NCBI GenBank assembly: GCA_017960525.1
Contig: JAGCZA010000027.1
Span: forward strand, 1-64,000
Length of the DNA: 64,000 bases
Origin: Prevotella sp.
GTDB taxonomy: Bacteria; Bacteroidota; Bacteroidia; Bacteroidales; Bacteroidaceae
Direction: 5' to 3'
Part shown: positions 51,911 through 62,350 of the stretch, piece after piece
Position numbering within the stretch: position 1 is the first letter of the stretch
Layout: every line of letters starts with the position of its first letter
The notes under the pieces: model-generated
What the model saw: only the letters and a program-made list of their open reading frames with translations
Databases searched by the model: none
What the model was told of the DNA's origin: nothing
Program-made: the position numbers and the translations under genes

Positions 51911-52600
51911 ATGATGAATGTAACGAACGATGAGCAGGAAAGGCAGGTGGTATCGAAGCAACGTGTGGCTGACCATGGCGAGGTATATACCGCCAAACGG
52001 GAGGTCTGCGCGATGCTCGACCTGGTGAAGGAGGAGACAGAGCGCATAGACTCACGCTTCCTGGAACCGGCCTGCGGCACGGGAAACTTCCTCGTGGAAA
52101 TCCTCAACAGGAAAATGGAGGCGGTAAGGAAACAGTTTTCCAAGAACCGCTATGAGTACGACCTTGCTTCGGCACAGGCCGTCAGTTCGATGTATGGCGT
52201 AGAATTGCTGCCCGACAATGTGGAGATATGCCGCAGCCGACTGCTGGAGCAGTATCTCGACACGTACCGGCAGCATTTGTCTGACGATGCATCCCTAGAG
52301 TTGGAGCGATGCATCCGATTCCTCTTGAAGAAAAATATCCTTTGCGGCGACGCCCTGACGATGCTGCAACAGGACAGGCAGCCCATCACCTTCTGTGAAT
52401 GGACGTTCATCGGCACGGGCGGCAAGGTGAAGCGTCGCGACTTTGAGTTGGCAGAGTTGCTACGCAACGTAGAGTACGACAAACCCAAGCCTGGCGAAGA
52501 AGGACTGCTCTTTGCTGATACAGGCGAGCCGACCTTCGTGCATCTGCCCAAACGGGAATATCCCTTGACCGACTATCTAAAACTGCCTGATTATGAATAA
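51911..52600 (+). CDS. Adenine-specific DNA methyltransferase-type protein (R-M subunit 1)
   Basis: 229 residues from the ATG at 51911 (51914 is equally possible; a GTG at 51851 would add 20 residues). N-terminal HGEVYTAKREVCAMLDLV and SAM-binding motif I FLEPACGTGNFLVEIL are intact; ISSMYGVELLPDNVEICR-type sequence follows. The usual NPPY catalytic motif is absent; the C-terminal half has FCEWTFIGTGGKVKRRDF. So it is either a half-methyltransferase partner of the next gene or a dedicated SAM/DNA-binding subunit. It overlaps the next gene by 8 bp. Start region lies within a repeat of the leader hairpin arm. Confidence 0.75.
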   Translation: MMNVTNDEQERQVVSKQRVADHGEVYTAKREVCAMLDLVKEETERIDSRFLEPACGTGNFLVEILNRKMEAVRKQFSKNRYEYDLASAQAVSSMYGVELLPDNVEICRSRLLEQYLDTYRQHLSDDASLELERCIRFLLKKNILCGDALTMLQQDRQPITFCEWTFIGTGGKVKRRDFELAELLRNVEYDKPKPGEEGLLFADTGEPTFVHLPKREYPLTDYLKLPDYE

Positions 52601-54107
52601 CTACAACCCCGATGTACTCTCCTGCTTGGCCAACCTGAGCAACGATGAGGTGTTCACCCCTCCGCAACTGGCCAACCAGATGCTTGACATGCTACCGCAG
52701 GAACTCTTCCGCAGCCCTGACACCAAGTTTCTCGATCCATGCACCAAGAGTGGAGTCTTCCTGCGCGAGATTGCCAAACGGCTGATTGATGGGCTGGCCG
52801 ACACCATCCCTGACCTGCAAAAGCGCATTGACCACATTATGCACCATCAGCTTTACGGCATTGCCATCACCCGTCTGACCTCGCTGATGAGCCGCCGAAG
52901 CCTCTATTGTTCGAAGGATGCCAGTTGCCGCTACAGCATCTCGCTTTTTGACAATGCCGACGGAAACATTCGCTTCTCTGAAATCCAACATTCGTGGCAG
53001 AACGGCAAGTGCCGCTATTGCGGAGCCTCGCAAGAGGTCTACGACCGAGGCGACGACCTTGAATCCCACGCCTACGAGTTTATTCACACAGATAACCCAA
53101 ATGAACTATACAACAATATGACTTTCGATGTAATTATCGGTAATCCGCCGTATCAGTTGAGTGATGGGGGAGGTATGCAAACTGATTCTTCCTCTGGAAG
53201 TGCTATACCTCTTTATCACAAATTTATTATTCAAGCAAAAAGACTTAGTCCAAGATATTTGACAATGATTATTCCAGCTCGATGGTATAGCGGCGGAAGG
53301 GGACTCGATGATTTTAGAGATATGATGTTAAACGATGCGAGGGTGTCATTTTTGGTTGATTTCCCTGATTCTAAAGAGTGTTTTCCTGGTGTAGATATTG
53401 CTGGAGGTATTTGTTATTTTCTTTGGAATAGAGATTATTCAGGACAATGTACAACTATCAATATAGATAAAGGAAAAGAGAGCAAACTGATTAGAAGATT
53501 GAACGAATTCCCCGTCTTTGTACGATATGCTATTTCCGTGAATATAATTCACAAGATATTGAGCAAGAAAGAAATATGTTTTGACAAACAGGTATATAGC
53601 TCAAAACCTTTTGGATTTAGAAGCTTTGAAGAAGGAAGCAATAATAAATTCGCTAATTCTGTAGCGTTATTTGGTAGCAAAGGTATAACTTATGTAAAGC
53701 GTAGTGAAGTCAATACTAATTCTGATTTAATTGATAAATGGAAGGTTGTAATGTCCAAAGCAAGTGCTGAACATGCTGGTCAAACGGATAGAGATGGGAG
53801 AAAACGAATAATCTCAAGAATAGAAGTTCTTCCACCTAATGTAATTTGTTCAGAATCATATCTATTGATTAAGGCATTTGACAAAGAAAAAGAAGCACAA
53901 AATTTGAAACTTTATGCTCGAACAAATTTCTTTAGATTCTTACTCTCGACAATTCTTCTTACACAAAACATAGCAAAAGATAAATTCCAGTTCGTCCCCC
54001 TCCAAGACTTTAGCAAGCCTTGGACGGACTCGGAACTCTATGCTAAGTACGGCCTTACAGACGAGGAAATCCAGTTCATCGAATCGATGATACGGCCAAT
54101 GGAATAA
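52593..54107 (+). CDS. Eco57I-like N6-adenine DNA methyltransferase (R-M subunit 2)
   Basis: 504 residues. N-terminal NDEVFTPPQLANQMLDML and a motif I variant FLDPCTKSGVFLREI, a four-Cys segment (CRYCGA region), and the catalytic motif IV IIGNPPYQLSDGG, which marks N6-adenine methylation. The C-terminal half is the target recognition region, and ends FVPLQDFSKPWTDSELYAKY. From about 53100 to 53985 the DNA becomes clearly AT-rich with different codon use, returning to normal for the last 120 bp, so the recognition domain looks horizontally swapped. Translationally coupled to subunit 1. Confidence 0.86.
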   Translation: MNNYNPDVLSCLANLSNDEVFTPPQLANQMLDMLPQELFRSPDTKFLDPCTKSGVFLREIAKRLIDGLADTIPDLQKRIDHIMHHQLYGIAITRLTSLMSRRSLYCSKDASCRYSISLFDNADGNIRFSEIQHSWQNGKCRYCGASQEVYDRGDDLESHAYEFIHTDNPNELYNNMTFDVIIGNPPYQLSDGGGMQTDSSSGSAIPLYHKFIIQAKRLSPRYLTMIIPARWYSGGRGLDDFRDMMLNDARVSFLVDFPDSKECFPGVDIAGGICYFLWNRDYSGQCTTINIDKGKESKLIRRLNEFPVFVRYAISVNIIHKILSKKEICFDKQVYSSKPFGFRSFEEGSNNKFANSVALFGSKGITYVKRSEVNTNSDLIDKWKVVMSKASAEHAGQTDRDGRKRIISRIEVLPPNVICSESYLLIKAFDKEKEAQNLKLYARTNFFRFLLSTILLTQNIAKDKFQFVPLQDFSKPWTDSELYAKYGLTDEEIQFIESMIRPME

Positions 54108-54161
54108 ACAAACAGGAAATACAACAACAGGCGCTCTTTGACAAGATTTTGATTGGAAAGT

Positions 54162-54192
54162 TTTGTGGTTTCGGAATAGCTTTGTTATTTTG
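54162..54192 (+). promoter_or_regulatory. Probable promoter of the GIY-YIG/helicase gene
   Basis: TTTG (54162-54165), 19 nt, TTATTTTG (54185-54192; one mismatch to TAnnTTTG). It would give a leader of about 310 nt that contains a small reading frame and a large foldback. Confidence 0.5.
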
Positions 54193-54242
54193 CAGCCAAC
54201 TTTTCGAATAAGACGAAAACAAATATGGATAATAATAATACT

Positions 54243-54344
54243 GACCCCACCTCCAGCCCCTCCCCTACAAGGGAGGGGAGCATCTGCGGATAGGTTGGCG
54301 GTGGCAACTCCCCTCCCTTCAAGGGGAGGGGCAGGGGTGGGGTC
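54243..54344. repeat. GC-rich foldback element between R-M genes
   Basis: Near-perfect inverted repeats of 37-38 nt (54243-54280 and 54308-54344; GACCCCACC ... GCCCCTCCCCT and complement) around a short core, each arm also containing a smaller palindrome. It lies a few codons after an ATG at 54225 (MDNNNTD), which it leads into an early stop. It resembles the element in the glycogen operon in type but not in sequence. Confidence 0.85.
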
Positions 54345-54505
54345 TGTATTTTTTAGTTATATAGACGCATTAAATGCAAAGCTATTGAATAGATGTGGGA
54401 AGAAAAATTCTTAGATGGAAACTGGAAATAGCAGAGTTTGAGGAAATCAAATAGCTTTCCTATTATTATTTTGTCATTGTAGCGCCATAACAGAAATGGA
54501 ATGTT

Positions 54506-57091
54506 ATGGCAACAACGAATTATTTCCCAAAGAAGTCGGAGTCGGCTCCGATGATTTATGCTTACGAGGACAAGTATGACCCACAGTTGAGAGGACTGCT
54601 GAAGGTGGGCTATACCACTATTGGCGTGCAGGAGAGGGTGCACCAGCAGTATAACATCAAGCGACCTGGCAATCCACCATACCGCATTCTGGTGGAGGAG
54701 AGTGCCATGCGTCAGGACGGCACGGCATTTTTGGATCATGATGTGCATCGTGCACTTTTAAAGATGGGCTGCACGTGTGTAGAGGGCGAATGGTACCGCT
54801 GCACGCCGCAACAAGTGAAGGCGGCTGTCGTGGCTGTCAGGGAAAGGGTTGACGTGGCTTGGCATCGCGACAATACCTTCGGTATGCGTCCAGAGCAGAA
54901 ACGGGCGGTGGACAAGACCGCAGCATACTTTGAAAGTTACAAGTCTGCCCTCCCTTCCCACAGTCCTTCGGACAGCTTCCCTCGGGCAGGGGAGCAATGG
55001 CGGGTGCCTCACTTCCTGTGGAACTGCAAGATGCGCTTCGGCAAGACATTCACAACCTACCAGTTAGCAAAGCGTATGGAATGGACTCGCGTGCTGATAC
55101 TGACGTTTAAGCCCGCCGTGGCTCAGGCGTGGGAGGAGGACTTGATGACGCATGTGGACTTTGACGGTTGGCAGTTCATCGCCCGTAATCCTGAAGCCAC
55201 AATCGACTATCAGTTTGAGTATGCCGATAAGACAAAACCCATTGTCGTGTTTGGCTCATTCCAGGACTTTCTTGGGAAAAACACGGCCAGCGGCGGTATG
55301 AAACTGAAGCATGAATGGGCACGGGAGTTCAACTGGGATTGTATCGTGCTCGACGAATATCACTATGGCGCATGGCGTGAGAATGCCAAGGAACTGATTG
55401 GTGTCAGCGAAGATTTGGGTAGTGAGATAGAGAATCCCGACTACTTCGACGAGGATTTGATTCCCATTACGTCAAACCATTACCTTTATCTTTCGGGTAC
55501 GCCCTTCCGCGCTATTGCCTCTGGTGAGTTTATTGAGGAGCAAATCTACAACTGGACATATTCAGACGAGCAGCGTGCCAAGGAGGAATGGGCGGCAGAT
55601 TGCAAATCCACCGTAATGGGCGACAAACCGGACAACCCGTATGCCTCGCTGCCAAAAATGGTGCTGCTGACCTATCAGTTGCCAGCGGAAATATCGAGAG
55701 TGGCTGAGGAGGGGGAGTTTGATGAGTTTGACCTGAACTCGTTCTTCGAGGCAGAAGGTAAAGGTGAGGATGCCATTTTCAAGCATCACGACGAGGTGCA
55801 GAAGTGGTTGGACATGTTGCGAGGGCAGTATCTGCCCACTTCCATCAACGACCTGAAAGCCGGTAATCGGAAACCGCCTTTGCCATTCCTCAATGGTGAC
55901 CTCTATTCGAATATGAACCATACGCTGTGGTTCCTGCCCAACGTGGCATCGTGCTATGCCATGCGCAACTTGCTGACCGAACTACAGAACACCTTCTACC
56001 ACGACTATCGCATTGTCGTTTGCGCCGGAACCAGAGCAGGCATAGGCCAACTGGCCCTGCCGCCAGTAGAGAAGGCGATGGCTCATCCCGACCCGTTGCA
56101 TTGCAAGACAATCACGCTGACCTGCGGCAAGCTGACAACGGGTGTCACCGTCCGCCCTTGGACGGGCATCTTCATGCTCCGCGACACCTCGTCGCCAGAG
56201 ACTTATTTCCAGTCGGCTTTCCGTGTGCAGTCGCCTTGGACTGTCACCAACAGCGACGGCCTGCACCCTAACCGGGTGGAGATACTGAAAAAGGTGTGTT
56301 ATGTGTTCGACTTCGCGCCTAACAGGGCGTTGCGAAAAGTGGCCGACTATTCCTGCCAGTTGAATGTGGAAGAGGGTAATCCCGAGAAGTGTGTCGACGA
56401 CTTCATCAAGTTCCTGCCTGTGCTCTGTTATGAGAATGGTGTGATGAAAGCCTTGTCAGCAAGCGATGTGCTCGATATGGCGATGAGCAACACGTCGGCA
56501 ACGCTGCTGGCTCGCCGTTGGGAGAGTGCGCTGCTGGTGAATGTCGACAACTTCACGCTGCAGCGGCTGATGAACAATGCCGAGGCGATGGCAGCCCTGA
56601 TGAAAATAGAAGGATTCCGCTCGCTGAACCAAGACATAGAGACCATCATTAACAAGACGGAGGCCATCAAGAAGAAACGAAAGGAACACGAGGAGGGCCT
56701 GACGCCGAAGGAAAAGAAAGAACTGAGCGATTCAGAAAAAGAAATCAAGAGCAAACGCCGCCAGATACAGGAGAAACTGATGAAGTTTGCCACGCGCATA
56801 CCCATCTTTATGTATCTGACAGACTATCGGGAGTATTCGCTGAAGGATGTCATCCTGCAATTGGAACCAAAACTCTTTGAACGTGTTACAGGACTGACCA
56901 AGCAGGACTTTGCCCTGCTGGTCAGCCTGAACGTATTCAACGAGGCTCTGATGAATGATGCTGTCTACAAGTTCAAGCGGTATGAGGACTCCAGCCTTTC
57001 ATACGCCGGCATCGACCGCCACGAGGGCGAGCAGACAGTTGGCGGCTACAGTACCTCTATCACCATTGAGGAGTATCGGCATCAGAAATGA
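54506..57091 (+). CDS. GIY-YIG nuclease-SF2 helicase restriction protein
   Basis: 861 residues. Residues about 15-95 are a T5orf172/GIY-YIG-like nuclease domain (MIYAYEDKYDPQLRGLLKVGYT ... VHRALLKMGC). A superfamily 2 helicase follows: motif I NCKMRFGKTFTTYQLAK, motif II LDEYHYG (DEYH), motif III LYLSGTPFRAI, and motifs in the second lobe (LTCGKLTTGVTVRPW, SAFRVQSPW). The tail has a Lys/Glu-rich coiled coil (about 710-760). It is expected to translocate on DNA and cut, partnered with the two methyltransferase genes upstream, 398 bp away. Confidence 0.85.
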   Translation: MATTNYFPKKSESAPMIYAYEDKYDPQLRGLLKVGYTTIGVQERVHQQYNIKRPGNPPYRILVEESAMRQDGTAFLDHDVHRALLKMGCTCVEGEWYRCTPQQVKAAVVAVRERVDVAWHRDNTFGMRPEQKRAVDKTAAYFESYKSALPSHSPSDSFPRAGEQWRVPHFLWNCKMRFGKTFTTYQLAKRMEWTRVLILTFKPAVAQAWEEDLMTHVDFDGWQFIARNPEATIDYQFEYADKTKPIVVFGSFQDFLGKNTASGGMKLKHEWAREFNWDCIVLDEYHYGAWRENAKELIGVSEDLGSEIENPDYFDEDLIPITSNHYLYLSGTPFRAIASGEFIEEQIYNWTYSDEQRAKEEWAADCKSTVMGDKPDNPYASLPKMVLLTYQLPAEISRVAEEGEFDEFDLNSFFEAEGKGEDAIFKHHDEVQKWLDMLRGQYLPTSINDLKAGNRKPPLPFLNGDLYSNMNHTLWFLPNVASCYAMRNLLTELQNTFYHDYRIVVCAGTRAGIGQLALPPVEKAMAHPDPLHCKTITLTCGKLTTGVTVRPWTGIFMLRDTSSPETYFQSAFRVQSPWTVTNSDGLHPNRVEILKKVCYVFDFAPNRALRKVADYSCQLNVEEGNPEKCVDDFIKFLPVLCYENGVMKALSASDVLDMAMSNTSATLLARRWESALLVNVDNFTLQRLMNNAEAMAALMKIEGFRSLNQDIETIINKTEAIKKKRKEHEEGLTPKEKKELSDSEKEIKSKRRQIQEKLMKFATRIPIFMYLTDYREYSLKDVILQLEPKLFERVTGLTKQDFALLVSLNVFNEALMNDAVYKFKRYEDSSLSYAGIDRHEGEQTVGGYSTSITIEEYRHQK

Positions 57092-57110
57092 ACAGCGTGA
57101 CGGCTCTCCA

Positions 57111-59162
<2,052 letters not shown>

Positions 59163-61766
59163 TTAAAATGATGATTCATTCTGTAGTTGTCTGGATGCTT
59201 CAGCCATAATGCTGATGACGGTGGCGATGTCGGCTACATCGACTTTGCCGTCACTATTCACGTCGGCAGCCGCGCTTTCTTCCCCATTGGCCATCACAGA
59301 GATGATGGAAGCGATGTCGGCCACATCGACCTTACCGTCGCTGTTTACGTCGCCCTTGATGTCGGTATTCGGGAGTTCCAGCGGGATGAACGCCTCCTGC
59401 GAGGCCAGGGTTGCATAGACGCTGAAGGGACTGAGTTCCGTGCTTTCCTCTACGCGGAGGAAGCCCCATTGGCCGTTCTGCTGGGCCAGGACATAGTCGC
59501 CGGCATAGAGCGAGAAGGGTGTATAGGTGCCGCGAAGCCTTGCCGTGAGCGGACTGGTGGCGAAGCCCACTTCGCCCTGTCCCGTAAAGGCCACTTCACC
59601 CTGCGCCTTTACCAGAACAGGCGTATGGGCGGGAATGGCGGACAATTCCTCCACATCGAGGCTGGCGTTGATGGCGTAGGCTTTCACACCCTGGGGAATC
59701 TCGGCATTGAAGGGGAGCATCATCAGTCGGTAGCCGTCAATCGTCGTGGTGAGCGTGATGGCATCGGCCTGGAAGGAGCGGGCAGGCCGGAACGGGCCTC
59801 CCTCGGTGGAGAGCACAAGGCTGTGGCACAAATCGTTGTGAACCAAGTTTGCGCCTTCAGAACTGTATTCCGGCAGCCAGACCACACGGTTACTGCCTTC
59901 CAGCCACGGGAACTTCGACGGGCACTGGGTGCAGGCCGTCAGGTCGAGACTGGTGCAGGCCGCATCGGCCGTGAAGTCGAGCACGTTGCTGTCGTCCTCC
60001 ACGTAGGCCCCGGTCAGTGTGGCGGCGTATGGCGCGAGCGGCCCTGATGCCAGATAGACATCGCCGAAGGTGATGGTCAGCGTCGACGACCAGTTGTTGT
60101 TGGTCATCGATATGATGCCCTTGCAGCCGTCGGTGAGCGTCTGGGGCGACAGGTCGAAGACCAGGCTGAAGTTCTCGCGACGGCCCAAGTCCAGGTCGCC
60201 ATAGTCGTGGGAGGCCACCTTCCCCTTGCCATTCACGTAGACCAGCGTGGTCTTAGCCGAACTGTAGTTCAAGGTCGACGACATCGTCTTCACCTGCATC
60301 ACCAACTGGCTGAAGCGGTCGCTCAGGGCCACATAGCCGCTGGAAGTGTTGGTGCGCGAGGAGATGAGCGGGTTGCTGTGGTCAAACGTCTTCGTCTGAC
60401 CGCTGAGCTTGTACGTTGTTCCGAAATTGGTGTTCGTGGTGCTCATATCGTCGAGACGGTCGAAGCGCGTCATAGTGCCCGTCATATCGGAAGGCTGGCG
60501 GTCACGCGAGCGCACAAACAGCACGGTGCACACGCTCTGGGCGGCGATGGTGGCCGCAGGGCGGCACGTCTCTTCCTGGGGTTTCAGAGTGGTGCCGGTG
60601 AAACTTCTCGACTTGCCGGTGGTGTAGAGCTTGCCGCTGATGGTGTAGAAGGGCAGGTCGAAAGTGGCGGTGACGGCCTCGTCGGTAGCATTGGCCATCA
60701 CGGCCACCACGGTGTCGCCCGTCTGCGACAGATAGGCCGACCCTTCGAGCGGCGTGTCGCCCCAGGTGGCGTCGATGCGCGTCATACCAGTGACGAAGCG
60801 GGCGAAATGGGCCATAATGTAGCCGCGCTTGGTGACGGTGCCCGACGACGTGCCGCGCTGGCCGTCGCCGAGCATACCGTAATAGCGCTTGGCGGAATAG
60901 TGCACCCAGGCGTTGAAATCGCCAATCATACACGTGTTGATGGCACGGAAGAAGTTGAAGAAGTCTTTCGTGAAGTCGAAGTTGCGGGTGTTGTTCTCGA
61001 TTTCGTTCCAGTTGATGAGATACTCCGTCATCCACAGTTCCTTCCCTTTCTTGCCCAGGTTCTTGTAAGACGACTGGAGGCCGCCGTACTGGTGGCCGCC
61101 GTAGATGTCGAAACAGGGCAGCACGTCGCTCTTGTTCAGGGCGTTGGCATACGAGTCGCTCACGCCAAGCGTCTCCGGCGCCATAATCTTGCAACTGATG
61201 CTGCGGCCATAGAGTTTCACGAACTCGGCAATCTCGCTGGCCGACCACAGGCATCCGGCGTATGTCGCCGCCCAGTCAGGCTCGTTCTGGATGCTGATGG
61301 CGTCAAGTTCCACGCCGTTCTGCCGCAGATACTGCACATAGTCCTCCAGATATTGCGCATAGTCCGGCCAGTTCTCGCGTTTCAGTTTGCCCGTGGTGCC
61401 GTCGCTGTTCTTGGCATTGCTGGTGCCGTTGGTCTTCCACTCGGCAGGCTGTCCCCAGGGCGAGGCAAAGACAATCAGCCCCATCTGCTTGGCCGTCTTG
61501 GCCGTGGAGAGCGACTGGCTCCACGCACTCTCGCCGATGGGAATATAGAGGCGCATGATGTTGCAGCCCACAGTACTGCCCTGGCCCCACACCTTCTTGA
61601 TCTCGGTGTTGGACATGTGGCCGTAAGTGAACTGCGGCGAGCACACGAAGCCGCCGAAGCCGGTGATGTGCTGGTGCTGCTGCGTGGCATCGAGCCGCAC
61701 GGTCTGTGCCCCAGCGCCGATGCTAAAGAAAAGTATAAATGCCAAACTCAGCAGAATTTGCTTCAT
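59163..61766 (-). CDS. GH30 xylanase with dockerin-like repeats
   Basis: 867 residues from the ATG at 61766, which begins the signal peptide MKQILLSLAFILFFSIGAGAQ. The GH30 barrel: ITGFGGFVCSPQFTYGHMS, acid/base Glu162 in ISIQNEPDW, nucleophile Glu248 in ELWMTEYLINWNEIE, followed by the side beta-domain. NTNFGTTYKLS begins a beta-sandwich (about 440-590). The C-terminus holds two calcium-binding repeats GDVNSDGKVDVADIASIISV and ADVNSDGKVDVADIATVISI, i.e. dockerin type I-like. Acts outside the cell on glucuronoxylan by family; exact subfamily inferred. Confidence 0.88.
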   Translation of the reverse strand: MKQILLSLAFILFFSIGAGAQTVRLDATQQHQHITGFGGFVCSPQFTYGHMSNTEIKKVWGQGSTVGCNIMRLYIPIGESAWSQSLSTAKTAKQMGLIVFASPWGQPAEWKTNGTSNAKNSDGTTGKLKRENWPDYAQYLEDYVQYLRQNGVELDAISIQNEPDWAATYAGCLWSASEIAEFVKLYGRSISCKIMAPETLGVSDSYANALNKSDVLPCFDIYGGHQYGGLQSSYKNLGKKGKELWMTEYLINWNEIENNTRNFDFTKDFFNFFRAINTCMIGDFNAWVHYSAKRYYGMLGDGQRGTSSGTVTKRGYIMAHFARFVTGMTRIDATWGDTPLEGSAYLSQTGDTVVAVMANATDEAVTATFDLPFYTISGKLYTTGKSRSFTGTTLKPQEETCRPAATIAAQSVCTVLFVRSRDRQPSDMTGTMTRFDRLDDMSTTNTNFGTTYKLSGQTKTFDHSNPLISSRTNTSSGYVALSDRFSQLVMQVKTMSSTLNYSSAKTTLVYVNGKGKVASHDYGDLDLGRRENFSLVFDLSPQTLTDGCKGIISMTNNNWSSTLTITFGDVYLASGPLAPYAATLTGAYVEDDSNVLDFTADAACTSLDLTACTQCPSKFPWLEGSNRVVWLPEYSSEGANLVHNDLCHSLVLSTEGGPFRPARSFQADAITLTTTIDGYRLMMLPFNAEIPQGVKAYAINASLDVEELSAIPAHTPVLVKAQGEVAFTGQGEVGFATSPLTARLRGTYTPFSLYAGDYVLAQQNGQWGFLRVEESTELSPFSVYATLASQEAFIPLELPNTDIKGDVNSDGKVDVADIASIISVMANGEESAAADVNSDGKVDVADIATVISIMAEASRQLQNESSF

Positions 61767-62350
61767 AGTCGTTGCGTATAGTGTTATTTTTTGCTGCAAA
61801 GGTATCGCTTTTAGCCCAAAACCGCTTTCTCTGTTGTTGCACTATTTTTTCCCAATGTTGTAAATTTTCGATTTGCTCGGTGAAACCACCCTGTCGACGA
61901 CTATGCGCAGCAGTTCCCCACCCCTTTAGGGGCGGGGTGGCCATTAGGCCGGGGCGGGGTTGATTGGGGGGCTGAAGAATTCCCCTCCGTCCAGCCTTTG
62001 AAACCCCTCCGGGCAGCCTCCCATTTTGCTCCGTCCTTTCTCATCAATTCTCTCGAGAATTTGCGAGAAAGGACGGTTCTTTTTCAAGGCTTGCCCTATC
62101 CTCCCTCAAAGTTTGAACGAAGCAGGCTCCCGACACCCCCGCTCCGCCCTCTTTTCCAGGAGAAAGCGGGAAATGCCCTATCTCACGGGTTAAATAAAGT
62201 TAAATTTTGGACGATTGTTTCTGTTTTCCCACATTTCCCTGCCATTATCTCGCCCAAAAGCATTATTTTTGCACCCATATTTTGAAAAAACTACCAAAGA
62301 CTATTATATCTATAACAAATTAACTTTTACTTTATTTAAACTAACATTTT
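61767..62350. other. 584-bp gap with promoter elements, foldbacks and decayed repeat
   Basis: Contains a minus-strand -7 box TACCTTTG for the xylanase (61797-61804); a GC-rich foldback around 61916-61940; a strong 12-bp hairpin CCGTCCTTTCTC/GAGAAAGGACGG (62031-62076) followed by TTCTTTTTC; a degenerate palindrome unit at about 62110-62128 resembling the 22-nt arrays; and a plus-strand -7 box TATTTTTG (62264-62271) for the right-edge gene. No gene is seen. Confidence 0.6.

Noticed and set aside
60207..61781. 524-residue antisense frame over the GH30 gene
   Set aside because: Shadow frame; the GH30 catalytic residues are on the minus strand.
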